Assembly: GCF_034424525.1 (NCBI RefSeq)
Contig: NZ_CP139979.1
Span: 3,187,001-3,251,000 of the forward strand
Origin: Sphingobium yanoikuyae
Lineage (GTDB): Bacteria > Pseudomonadota > Alphaproteobacteria > Sphingomonadales > Sphingomonadaceae
Reading direction: 5' to 3'
DNA: 64,000 bases
The translations under genes and the position numbers were made by a program. The notes under the pieces are model-generated. The model was not told where the DNA came from. It ran no database searches and was given only the letters and a program-made list of their open reading frames with translations. This document shows, piece by piece, positions 35,545 to 44,867 of this stretch; position 1 is the stretch's first letter, and the number at the start of each line of letters is the position of its first letter.

Positions 35545-36201
35545 TCAGTTGGCCGGCGGCGGGGGCGGACCCTTGCGGTCCTGCCACTGACCACGCATCG
35601 CCTGGCGGGCGGCCTTCATTTCCTCCGCCGTGACCTTGCCATCCTTGTTGGCGTCGGCCTTGTCGAACATGGCGAGCGGGCCGGCCATGAACTCTGCCTT
35701 CGTCACGGTGCCGTCCTTGCCGGCGTCACCGAGGCCGGGACCGCCTGAGCCACGATGCATCATGCCGCGGCCGGGACCGCCATGGCCACGCCCGCCCCAG
35801 CGCTTGCCGTCGGGGCCGCCGGGCTTGCCAGCTTCCGGGCCGCGATCCGCGCGCGGCTGATGACCGGCCTGATACTCGGCCTTGCTGATCTGGCCATTCT
35901 TGTCGGTGTCGAGCGCGGCGAAGCGTTCGTCCAGACGCTGCTGGCGGCGGATGTCACGATCCTCCTTGGTCAGCTTGCCATCCTTGTTGGCGTCGAGCTG
36001 GGCAAAGCGGGCTTCGAGCGAGGCGGTCAGTTCCGCCTTGGTGATGGTGCCGTCCTTGTTGGCGTCGGCCATCATCATGGGACCACCGCGCATGCCGCGC
36101 GGACCCGGACCACCATCCTGCGCGAAGGCGACATGGGTGGCCGCCAGCCCGCCGACGAACAGCGAACCGACCGCGACGGTGGCGAAGAAATTGCGGAGCA
36201 T
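35545..36201 (-). CDS. secreted EF-hand calcium-binding protein
   Basis: 218 residues from the ATG at 36201, which has GGAAGGAAAG upstream. A Sec signal peptide (MLRNFFATVAVGSLFVGG, cleaved after VAFA) precedes five EF-hand-like loops: DANKDGTITKAE, DANKDGKLTKED, DTDKNGQISKAE, DAGKDGTVTKAE and DANKDGKVTAEE. A Gly/Arg/His-rich linker separates the third and fourth. Likely a periplasmic calcium-binding or sensing protein. It is next to, and transcribed toward, the OmpR/EnvZ pair. No enzymatic domain is seen. Confidence 0.85.
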   Translation of the reverse strand: MLRNFFATVAVGSLFVGGLAATHVAFAQDGGPGPRGMRGGPMMMADANKDGTITKAELTASLEARFAQLDANKDGKLTKEDRDIRRQQRLDERFAALDTDKNGQISKAEYQAGHQPRADRGPEAGKPGGPDGKRWGGRGHGGPGRGMMHRGSGGPGLGDAGKDGTVTKAEFMAGPLAMFDKADANKDGKVTAEEMKAARQAMRGQWQDRKGPPPPPAN

Positions 36202-36335
36202 TGGGTCTTTCCTTCCAAGTTCAGTCGTGGATGGCGTGTCGACCATCCTTGACGTCGCTTATCGGCAAGACTTGTCCCGCAACTTTGTCATGTCACCCAA
36301 TAGTTTGTCGCAATTTGTATCGGGGAGGAAAGAGA

Positions 36336-36371
36336 AAGGCCCCGGCCCGCTCATGTGCGGACCGGGGCCTT
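36336..36371 (-). terminator. terminator of argG
   Basis: A perfect 10-bp stem AAGGCCCCGG/CCGGGGCCTT (36336-36345 with 36362-36371). On the minus strand it is followed by TCTCTTTCC. It lies 26 bases after the argG stop. Confidence 0.75.
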
Positions 36372-36397
36372 CCCCGAAACATCAGTGCCGCGCTGAA

Positions 36398-37618
<1,221 letters not shown>

Positions 37619-37728
37619 GGTGGGCGACTCTTCTGCAGGCCAATGATGGCGTGGGATATAAACCGCGCGCCGGTAACAGGCGGGACGGGCAAGCGCAACA
37701 GCGCGGGGGTGCCTGTGGGAGACTGCGA

Positions 37729-37753
37729 GCCTTAACTTCCCATATTTCCCGCA
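37729..37753. repeat. 25-base exact repeat, copy 2
   Basis: Identical to 31354-31378 over 25 bases and in the same orientation. The flanks differ, so this is not a longer duplication. Confidence 0.7.
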
Positions 37754-37857
37754 GATTTTGACATAATCTTGCTGGACGCTGATCCTATCGGAAAGGGCGA
37801 TGTCCTCCCCTACCCCGCACTTCTATCAGGAAGACATGGTTGTAGGACAGGCAAGAC

Positions 37858-37886
37858 AAAGGGGACGATGGCGGGCCACCGTCCCC
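37858..37886 (-). terminator. terminator of the Pro/Ala-rich protein gene
   Basis: An 11-bp stem with one mismatch (GGGGACGATGG, 37861-37871, with CCACCGTCCCC, 37876-37886). On the minus strand it is followed by TTTGTCTTG. It lies 25 bases after the gene stop. Confidence 0.65.
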
Positions 37887-37910
37887 TTCATTGTCAGCTC
37901 AGGGCGCCGA

Positions 37911-38909
37911 TCAGCTGGTGCGCGGCTTGAACAGGCCCGGACGGGCGCGGTCGCTGCCGAAGCGATAGACGGTCTGGCTGCGATCGGTCGCCGCGGCGCT
38001 GGCCGGGGTTGCCACCGGTGCGGCGCGGGCGACCGGATCGGCCGTGCGGAGCGCCTGCCGCTGGGCGAGCAGGAAATGGGCGCGGCGACGGCGGTTGCGC
38101 TGGGTCAGGAAGGGATTGTCGCGGCTGGGGGCAGCGGCGACCATCGCTTCGACATCGCTGGCCGGCATGGGGCTGGCGGGAGCCGTGGCGGCGGCCAGCG
38201 GGGTGCGTGCCGCAATCGGAGCAGCAGGCGGAGCAGCCGGGGCGAGGGGCATCGGTGCCGGGGCCGGGCCGGTTTCGATCGGCGCGATCGCTTCGCGCTC
38301 GGCTTCGACACGCTGGCGGCGGCGACGGACGATGGCAGTGGCGCCAAGGCCGACCAGCAGCAGCGAACCGCCGCCCAGCGCCAGCAGCAGCGCCGGATCG
38401 ATCAGGGCCGAGGGCTGTTCGGCCGGCGCGGCAGCCGGGGCCGGTTCGGCAACCGGGGTGACGGCAGCCGGTTCCGGAGCCGGCGTTGCGGCCGGGGCTA
38501 CGGGTGCCGGCGCTTCGGTACGTTCAGCCGCGACCGGGGTCGGAGCAGGCGCCGGGGCGGGTTCGGAAGCACGTTCAGGCTGGCGAGCTTCCGCGCGGCG
38601 CGGTGCCGGGGTGGCCGGGGCAGCGCGGCTTTCCTGCGCGGCGGGCGCTTCAGGCTGCGGCTCCGGGGTCGGCGGCGTCTGTTGCACGACTGGCTGGCTG
38701 GGCGCGAAGACCGGCGCCGCCGGGGTTGCAGGCGCTGTGACAGGCGCTGCGGGTGCGGACTCTGCCGCCGGCACCGCGGGGGCGATGTCAACTGGCGCGG
38801 CCGGCGGGGGCGTCATCCCCTCCTGCGCAAGCAGGGGCGTTGCGGACAATGCCAGGACAGCGGCGATCGCGGCCGAGGCGGGACGGATGGATCGAATATT
38901 CTTGGTCAT
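37911..38909 (-). CDS. Pro/Ala-rich membrane protein with signal peptide, function unknown
   Basis: 332 residues. A signal peptide (MTKNIRSIRPASAAIAAVLA, then LSATPLLAQ) is followed by about 130 residues of Pro/Ala/Glu repeats that could span the periplasm. One membrane helix comes next (LIDPALLLALGGGSLLLVG), then RRRRQR and a disordered, Arg-rich cytoplasmic tail. The layout is like TonB-type or wall-spanning linkers, but no known domain is recognised. Codon use is normal for the genome. Confidence 0.65.
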   Translation of the reverse strand: MTKNIRSIRPASAAIAAVLALSATPLLAQEGMTPPPAAPVDIAPAVPAAESAPAAPVTAPATPAAPVFAPSQPVVQQTPPTPEPQPEAPAAQESRAAPATPAPRRAEARQPERASEPAPAPAPTPVAAERTEAPAPVAPAATPAPEPAAVTPVAEPAPAAAPAEQPSALIDPALLLALGGGSLLLVGLGATAIVRRRRQRVEAEREAIAPIETGPAPAPMPLAPAAPPAAPIAARTPLAAATAPASPMPASDVEAMVAAAPSRDNPFLTQRNRRRRAHFLLAQRQALRTADPVARAAPVATPASAAATDRSQTVYRFGSDRARPGLFKPRTS

Positions 38910-39013
38910 AGCGATAGATCAACCGCCGACCATCTCCATTGGCCTCAAACATATCGTCAAATGCGGGACGATCTGTTTTTCAATATCGATGAATTGAAAA
39001 ATCCCACTTCAAT

Positions 39014-39029
39014 ATGAACAGATGTTCAT
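39014..39029. promoter_or_regulatory. 16-base palindromic operator, TetR-like
   Basis: ATGAACAGATGTTCAT has perfect 7-base arms around GA. It overlaps a second inverted repeat, ATGTTC-N5-GAACAT (39022-39038). Such TGAACA/TGTTCA palindromes are typical TetR-family operators. It is about 105 bases upstream of the Pro/Ala-rich protein gene, in an AT-richer stretch. No TetR gene is in the window. Confidence 0.5.
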
Positions 39030-39070
39030 TCCGAACATGAACAACAGATTTATATCATGACTTCACAGCA

Positions 39071-39271
39071 TCAGACATCGTCGCCGGACTCTTCCTTGCG
39101 CTCAAGACGCACACCATCCAGCAGAGCCGACTTTCGACGTTCTTCTTGCTGATCGGCAAGTTTCTGCGCCTTGGTCCGGCCGAACTTGGCGCGATTGCTG
39201 TCTGCCGCCTGCGCCTTGTCGGCCCGATCCCTGGCCTTGCGCGCCAGACGAAAATTAATGACGTTGCTCAT
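39071..39271 (-). CDS. DUF4169 family small protein
   Basis: 66 residues, highly charged: MSNVINFRLARKARDRADKA followed by a Lys/Arg/Glu-rich helix (RTKAQKLADQQEERRK). This is the pattern of DUF4169 proteins found in alphaproteobacteria, function unknown. A GGAAG ribosome site precedes the ATG. Divergent from the LacI-type regulator. Confidence 0.78.
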   Translation of the reverse strand: MSNVINFRLARKARDRADKAQAADSNRAKFGRTKAQKLADQQEERRKSALLDGVRLERKEESGDDV

Positions 39272-39356
39272 CTTCCATCCTTGGTCCTATGGGGAATAGT
39301 GCCACAAAGATCCGGGGCAGCACCAGTCGCCTTCGGCCCGGCCCTATAGGAAAATC

Positions 39357-40352
39357 ATGCCCAGCATCCATGACGTCGCCGCCCTTGCCAAAGTCTCGAT
39401 CAAGACGGTGTCCCGCGTTGTCAACAAGGCGCCGAACGTCAGCGACGAACTGCGCGAGCGGGTGAACGCGGCGATCGAGCAACTGGGCTATCGCCCCAAC
39501 CAGTCGGCGCGGCGGTTGGCCGGTGGCCGGTCCTTCATGATCGCCTATCTCTACAGCAACCCCGCCCCCGCCTATACCGGCGGCATCCAGTCGGGCGCAG
39601 CGGCGCGCTGCCGCGACCTTGGCTATCATCTGGTGGTGGAGCCGATTTCCGACGGCGGCGAGGAGCGGATCGAAGTGCTGGACCGGCTGGTCGCGGCGCT
39701 GCGCCCCGACGGCGTGTTCCTGGTGCCGCCGCTGTCCGACGATGCGCTGCTGCTCGACCGGCTGGCGGAAATGAACCTGCCCTGCGCACGGATCGCCGGC
39801 ACGGCGGACGCATCCAGGGGCGGCATCAACATGCCGACGCCCGAACATGCCGCCGGGCGGATGGTGGCCGATCATCTGGCGTCATTGGGCCATAAGCGGA
39901 TCGCGGTGATCACCCCGCCCCCGACCCACAAGGCGGCGCTGCAGCGTGTCGAAGGCTTTCGCGAGGGGATGGCGGCGGCCGGCCTGCCGATCGACGACAG
40001 CCTGTTCATGCAGGGCAGTTTCGATTTCGCGTCCGGCATTGCCTGCGCAGAGGCGCTGTTGCAGCGGGACGACCGGCCGACCGCGATCTTTGCGACCAAC
40101 GACCCGATGGCGCTGGGCGTGCTGACGCTGGCGCATGATCTGGGCCTGCGCGTGCCCGAGGATCTGTCGGTGGCCGGGTTCGACGATACGCCCGCAAGCC
40201 GCACCAGTTGGCCGCCGCTGACCACCGTGCGCCAGCCGCTGGACCATATGGGCCGCGCCGCGATCGACGCGCTGATCAACGGTCCGGGCGAACCGCCGCG
40301 CTTCACCTTCTCGCTGGTCGCGCGCGGCAGCACCGGCGCGGCGACTCCGTAA
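39357..40352 (+). CDS. LacI-family transcriptional regulator
   Basis: 331 residues. The N-terminal helix-turn-helix and hinge are clear (SIHDVAALAKVSIKTVSRVV, then LGYRPNQSARRLAGG). A periplasmic-binding-protein-like sugar-sensing domain follows (FATNDPMALGVL, SVAGFDDTPASR). Usually represses carbohydrate uptake genes in response to a sugar. No sugar operon is adjacent, so its target is unknown. Confidence 0.92.
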   Translation: MPSIHDVAALAKVSIKTVSRVVNKAPNVSDELRERVNAAIEQLGYRPNQSARRLAGGRSFMIAYLYSNPAPAYTGGIQSGAAARCRDLGYHLVVEPISDGGEERIEVLDRLVAALRPDGVFLVPPLSDDALLLDRLAEMNLPCARIAGTADASRGGINMPTPEHAAGRMVADHLASLGHKRIAVITPPPTHKAALQRVEGFREGMAAAGLPIDDSLFMQGSFDFASGIACAEALLQRDDRPTAIFATNDPMALGVLTLAHDLGLRVPEDLSVAGFDDTPASRTSWPPLTTVRQPLDHMGRAAIDALINGPGEPPRFTFSLVARGSTGAATP

Positions 40353-40498
40353 AACGAAGGCAAGGCCCGGCATTGCCAGCGAAAAATCCGTCAGCCCGTC
40401 CCGGCGCAGGGAACCGAAAGCGGCGCGGGCCGTCATGCTCATTCGCGCCCCTATCGTTCATGCGCGCCCTGCCCCGTCGACCTGCCTGGAGCATCATC

Positions 40499-41644
40499 AT
40501 GGCAAAATCTTTCGGACCCGCGGCCATCGCCATGACGGCGATGCTGGCCCCTCTCATCGCCGCGCAACCGGCAAGGGCGGCGGCCGCGCCGCCCGAGATC
40601 GTCGACTTTCTGGTCCAGGATGTGTGCCTGAACGATAACGGCAACATCATCGTCGGCATGATCCCCACCGATGCGCGCTGCAAGAAGCGGCGCGACCTGA
40701 CGTCGGCGGACCGGATCCCCTATCACCTGACCAAGGTGGTGCCCCAGAACGCTGTGGACTGTGGCGCCCGGCGGACGATCCGCGACAATATCCTGTGGCA
40801 ATATCAGGGCAATGCCCGTGTAGTCGGCGCCGTCCAGATCCAGAAGGACGCCTGCAGGACCGAGGGTTTCATTCCCGCCTATTTCTCGGTGCGCTGGTAT
40901 GATGACCAGTTCGCCTTCATCATGGGCTGGTGGTCGCGCGGCAAGGACGGCGGAACGGTCGGCGGAGGGATTTCGTCACAATGCCCCAAGGGGCCGCACA
41001 GTTCGGTCCGCTATTTCCGCAACTGGCTGCTGACGTCTCGCACGGTGCCGGCCAATGGCGCGATCGGCATCGCGGTGAACCAGAAGAAATCGTCCAATAT
41101 CGGCCTGTCGCCGATATCAGGGCCATGCCCCGACGATTATCCGTCGAAAGTTCTGGCGCTGTGGACCAGGGGCGATTTCACCTATAGTTCGGGCAAGCGA
41201 CTGAACACCATATTGTCCCACCCCTATTCGCAGGTCGATCCATCCGGCCTGACGCCCGGCAAGGCGCGGCAGATGGAGCGGACCTACTGGACCCGCGAGT
41301 TTGGCCAGGTGCGCTGGGAAGCGTGGAAGCGGGACGATTATACCCGGTCGCGCGACGGCAAGTCGGCATCGGAAATGGCGGAAAGCTTCGCCGATGTTGG
41401 CACCTGCTCCAAGCCGTTCGAATTGAAGGGCGCCGTGACCAAGGGCCTGACGTTGGGCCCGGTGGAGCAGATCAACGGCATATATAGCCAGGTCGCGACC
41501 GACGTGCGCACTGGCGAAAAGCACCGGTGGATCATGGCCACCTGCCAGGACATGACCGCCACGATCGTTCCGCAGGACCCCAAGGGCGACCCGATGCCTG
41601 CCGTCCAGGGCATCACGCCGCGATACTGGGACTTCTGGCGCTAG
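40499..41644 (+). CDS. secreted protein of unknown function
   Basis: 381 residues from the ATG at 40499, which has GGAG eight bases upstream. A frame extension to 40208 lies inside the LacI gene and is spurious. The signal peptide is MAKSFGPAAIAMTAMLAPLI, cleaved after PARA. The mature part is rich in Trp, Tyr and Arg and has at least six cysteines, suggesting disulphides in the periplasm or outside the cell. No known family is recognised. Some blocks look structured (YFSVRWYDDQFAFIMGWWSR, WTREFGQVRWEAWKRDDY). Confidence 0.7.
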   Translation: MAKSFGPAAIAMTAMLAPLIAAQPARAAAAPPEIVDFLVQDVCLNDNGNIIVGMIPTDARCKKRRDLTSADRIPYHLTKVVPQNAVDCGARRTIRDNILWQYQGNARVVGAVQIQKDACRTEGFIPAYFSVRWYDDQFAFIMGWWSRGKDGGTVGGGISSQCPKGPHSSVRYFRNWLLTSRTVPANGAIGIAVNQKKSSNIGLSPISGPCPDDYPSKVLALWTRGDFTYSSGKRLNTILSHPYSQVDPSGLTPGKARQMERTYWTREFGQVRWEAWKRDDYTRSRDGKSASEMAESFADVGTCSKPFELKGAVTKGLTLGPVEQINGIYSQVATDVRTGEKHRWIMATCQDMTATIVPQDPKGDPMPAVQGITPRYWDFWR

Positions 41645-41683
41645 ACGGGGTTTTCCCTGGTTTGTCCGGGACCGGCCCGATGG

Positions 41684-43150
41684 CTAGTCCAGCGCCAGCC
41701 CGTCATAATAAGCGAGAAATTCGTCCAGCGTGATCGACCAGTCATCCTGGACCGCGAGAAACTGCTCCTCCACCCAGGCGCGATATTCGAAGCCGCGCAG
41801 AATGGCCAGACGCGCATAGTTCCAGCGCAGGAGATAGGTGCCCATCGCGATGGGCAGGAGTTCGATGATCTTCACGTCCGCACTGGCCATCAGCATATGC
41901 GCCAGCCCCGCGCCATGCGGCGCCACGATGACGCGCGCCGAATTGACCAGCGCGATCTGGTGCCAGAGCGGAATATCCTCGAACCGGTAGATGCGCACGC
42001 CGCGCGCGGCCAATGCCTGTTCCAGCGCCTCTTCGTTGCGCATCGACCGTCGCGCCGCCGCGGCGCGGGAAATGTAGATACGGGGCGGCAGTTCCACCTG
42101 ATGCCTGGCCGCCTCTGCCAGCGCGGCGTTCACGATCGTCTGGAACATGGGCACCATGTGCGACCAGCCGGTCATGCCCTCGAACCCGCAGACGACCTTC
42201 AGCAACCGCTCTACAAACACCGGTTTGTCCACCGCGACCAGCCGGTCCGGCCCGAAACCGGCCAGATCCAGCAGCGCGCGCTCGAACGCCTTGCCCCCTG
42301 CATTCGTCAGCAGCTTCACGTCCGGATCAGCCCCCTGCTGGAACAGGAAGGCCAGCCTTGGCAGATGGTCCACCATGAAATGATAGATGCCCTTGGTGTG
42401 GGCAACGACGCTGGTTGCTACCGCGACATGCCCACCCGCACCGGCTTCGTTGAAATCGATCGGCTTCCCGAGGCTGACGATGACCTTGCCATCGGGCGTC
42501 CAGATCTGACCATGGCGATCGACCACGACATTGGCATATTCGACGATATAGCCGGGCGCGGGCTTCTGCATCCTGGCGAGGAATTTCGCGGTATCGCCCG
42601 TCAGCCGGTCGATATGCCGGCGATCCAAGCCCGGCGCGGGAACGATCTGCACTGGCGGCCCCATCAGGGCCGGCAGCGGCGCGGGAAAATGATGGGACGA
42701 GGGCTCGCCCTTCATGTCCCAGCCGCCATTTGTCGCGGCATTGAGCGCCGCCTCCAGCGTGGCTGTGCGCCCCTCGTCACCACGATTGAGGCTGATCGCG
42801 CGGCGCAGGAAAACGGCATAGCGCGGATCGGCCGCCGCATTGGCGCGCCCCAGCAGCATGTCGGCCCCAATATCGCCATGGCCGCTGCGCTGTATCTGTC
42901 CGACCAACGGATAGAAAAGCGGATGGCCGTCCGGCAGGTCGATGATTTCCGGCGCGAGTGCAGCAAGCAGCGTCTTGTCGTTAAGGGCGCAGGCGGCAGT
43001 GACCTTCATCCGCAACAGCGCGGGATTGACCTCTTCCAGTTCCACCGAGGTCGCCAGCGTGTAGACATCATGCCAGCGCACATCCAGGCAGAGTGCGCGA
43101 CAGCTTTCGATGATCCGGTCAATTGCCGCCGCATTGTCCACCATATCCAT
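41684..43150 (-). CDS. glycosyltransferase family 61 protein
   Basis: 488 residues. The C-terminal half has the GT61 (DUF563) pattern: PPRIYISRAAAARRSMRNEE and LVNSARVIVAPHGAGLAHML, a likely nucleotide-sugar binding segment. The N-terminal part (about 170 residues) is helical and may be a TPR-like or accessory domain. Members add sugars to capsule or surface polysaccharides. No polysaccharide cluster is next to it. Start ATG 43150 or 43144. Confidence 0.82.
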   Translation of the reverse strand: MDMVDNAAAIDRIIESCRALCLDVRWHDVYTLATSVELEEVNPALLRMKVTAACALNDKTLLAALAPEIIDLPDGHPLFYPLVGQIQRSGHGDIGADMLLGRANAAADPRYAVFLRRAISLNRGDEGRTATLEAALNAATNGGWDMKGEPSSHHFPAPLPALMGPPVQIVPAPGLDRRHIDRLTGDTAKFLARMQKPAPGYIVEYANVVVDRHGQIWTPDGKVIVSLGKPIDFNEAGAGGHVAVATSVVAHTKGIYHFMVDHLPRLAFLFQQGADPDVKLLTNAGGKAFERALLDLAGFGPDRLVAVDKPVFVERLLKVVCGFEGMTGWSHMVPMFQTIVNAALAEAARHQVELPPRIYISRAAAARRSMRNEEALEQALAARGVRIYRFEDIPLWHQIALVNSARVIVAPHGAGLAHMLMASADVKIIELLPIAMGTYLLRWNYARLAILRGFEYRAWVEEQFLAVQDDWSITLDEFLAYYDGLALD

Positions 43151-43347
43151 CGACCGGTCTTGCCCCTGTAATCAGATCGAACCCCAGCACCCATTGGCAC
43201 TTCGCCCTGCACAGCCGCATATTGCCGCTTGCAGCGCTTCGGACAATCCCCCGTGTTCACGTCGGCATGTCACAAGATGGCAGCGTCATCCAATTGAAAT
43301 GCCTTGGTCATCAAACTGACCGCAGCGCCCGCTAAGCGGCCGGTCGC

Positions 43348-43854
43348 ATGAGCGAGCATCCTTCTGAACAGGCGCTGCGGGCGCCGCGGCGGCTATGGAC
43401 CGGCTGGGCCGGGCTGCTGGCGCAGGTCGAGCGGATGACCCGGCGTTCCGACAGCGAGGATCTGTTGCACGATGCCTATGTCCGCATGGCGGCCCGGCCC
43501 GAACGGCCCGACAATGAGGAAGCCTTTCTGGTCCGCGCGGCGGTCAACCGGGCGCGGGACAGCTATCGGCGGGAAAAGGTGCGCGGGCCGGCAGGCGGCG
43601 AGGATGCGCTGGCGCTGCTGCGCGACGGCGCGCCGTTGCAGGACGAGGCGCTGATGGCGCAGGCGCGGCTGCGGCGCGTGTCGGAAGGGATCGACAGGCT
43701 GCCGCCACGCACCCGCGAGGTGTTCCTGCTGCAGCGGATCGACAATCTCAAATATCGCGAGATTGCCGAACGGCTGGACATCAGCCAGAGCGCGGTCGAG
43801 AAGCATATGGCCAGGGCGATGAGTTTCCTTGGCGAATGGACGAAGGATTGGTGA
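43348..43854 (+). CDS. ECF RNA polymerase sigma factor, FecI-like
   Basis: 168 residues. Region 2 (MTRRSDSEDLLHDAYVRMAA) and region 4 (LPPRTREVFLLQRIDNLKYR, then EIAERLDISQSAVEKHMARA) are present. It is the first gene of a four-gene unit with an anti-sigma/signal protein, a TonB receptor with an N-terminal signalling domain and a phosphatase. The sigma factor probably turns on the receptor gene when ligand is bound. The end overlaps fecR-like by 19 bases. Confidence 0.92.
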   Translation: MSEHPSEQALRAPRRLWTGWAGLLAQVERMTRRSDSEDLLHDAYVRMAARPERPDNEEAFLVRAAVNRARDSYRREKVRGPAGGEDALALLRDGAPLQDEALMAQARLRRVSEGIDRLPPRTREVFLLQRIDNLKYREIAERLDISQSAVEKHMARAMSFLGEWTKDW

Positions 43855-44783
43855 GCCCCGACATGCCCGGTGAGCGCCCCATGGCCCGGACCGCCGCCGA
43901 GTGGATTGCAAGGCTGAATGCGGACGAACGGACGGTGGACGACGAACAGGCCTTTCGCGCCTGGATCGCCGCCGACCCCGCGCATGCGGCCGATTTCGAG
44001 CGGGCGACCGATATCTGGGCGCTGGTGCCCGGCACCGATGCTGCCGTGCGCCCTGCGCCGGCGTCCGCACGCCCCCTTTCGCGCCGGCGGATGATGGCAG
44101 CCTGCGCCGGCACTTTGGTGGTGGGCGGCGGCGGCATGGCGATCATGCAGACGGCAATGGCGGGCACCCGTTATCGCACCGGCATCGGCGAGCAACGCCG
44201 GCTGACCCTGCCGGAAGGGTCGGCGCTGTTCCTGGATGCCGATACCGATGTCCGGGTGCTGGCGAGCGCCAGCCGGCGGCGGTTGTGGCTGGAACGGGGG
44301 CGCGTCGCGCTGACGGTGAAGCCGTCCGCCGTGCCCTTTGCGATCGATGCCGGCCGGGGGCGTTTCGTCGCCGGCAGCGGCCGGTTCGATGTGCGGCGCG
44401 ACAGCGATGACCGGCTGGCGATGACGGCGCTGGCGGGACAGGCCGATGTCGCGGTCGCCGGCGGGCAGCGCAGCCTGTCGGCCGGGCAGCGCATCCGCAC
44501 CGATGCCGCCAATGTCGTGCAGCTTGATCGGCCCGATGTCGAAACTACCCAGGCCTGGCTGAGCGGCCGGGCGGCCTTTCATGACGACCGGCTGGATGCG
44601 GTGGCGGCGGAGGCCAATCGCTACAGCCTCACCCGGCTGGTGATCGCCGATCCCGTCACCGCTGCGCTGCGGGTGAGCGGCATGTACCGGATGGGCGACA
44701 ATGTCGCGCTGGGCCAGGCGCTGTCGCAATTGCTGTCCGTGCCCGTCCGCCAGGTGGACGACCGGGTGCTGCTGGGCCGCTGA
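43836..44783 (+). CDS. FecR-family anti-sigma factor / signal transducer
   Basis: 315 residues. A DUF4880 N-terminal region (TAAEWIARLNADERTVDDEQ, then FRAWIAADPAHAADFERA) precedes one membrane helix (MMAACAGTLVVGGGGMAIMQ) and a periplasmic FecR domain (YRTGIGEQRRLTLPEGSALF). It relays the occupied state of the TonB receptor to the ECF sigma factor. Alternative starts are the GTG at 43851 or the ATG at 43881. The overlap with the sigma gene supports coupled translation. Confidence 0.9.
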   Translation: MDEGLVSPDMPGERPMARTAAEWIARLNADERTVDDEQAFRAWIAADPAHAADFERATDIWALVPGTDAAVRPAPASARPLSRRRMMAACAGTLVVGGGGMAIMQTAMAGTRYRTGIGEQRRLTLPEGSALFLDADTDVRVLASASRRRLWLERGRVALTVKPSAVPFAIDAGRGRFVAGSGRFDVRRDSDDRLAMTALAGQADVAVAGGQRSLSAGQRIRTDAANVVQLDRPDVETTQAWLSGRAAFHDDRLDAVAAEANRYSLTRLVIADPVTAALRVSGMYRMGDNVALGQALSQLLSVPVRQVDDRVLLGR

Positions 44784-44867
44784 AAAAAAATGGCCGACGC
44801 CGGGGTGGGGTAAAATCCCGCTGGCGCGTCGGGGAGGCGCGGCGCCTTCTGCCGCTGTCCACGGGGG

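Larger units (their letters stand above)
37619..37910. other. intergenic region upstream of argG
   Basis: 292 bases without a credible gene. It holds the second 25-base repeat (37729-37753) followed by TTTTGACATAATC, which could supply a -35-like TTGACA on the plus strand, and the terminator of the neighbouring minus-strand gene (37858-37886). Confidence 0.5.
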
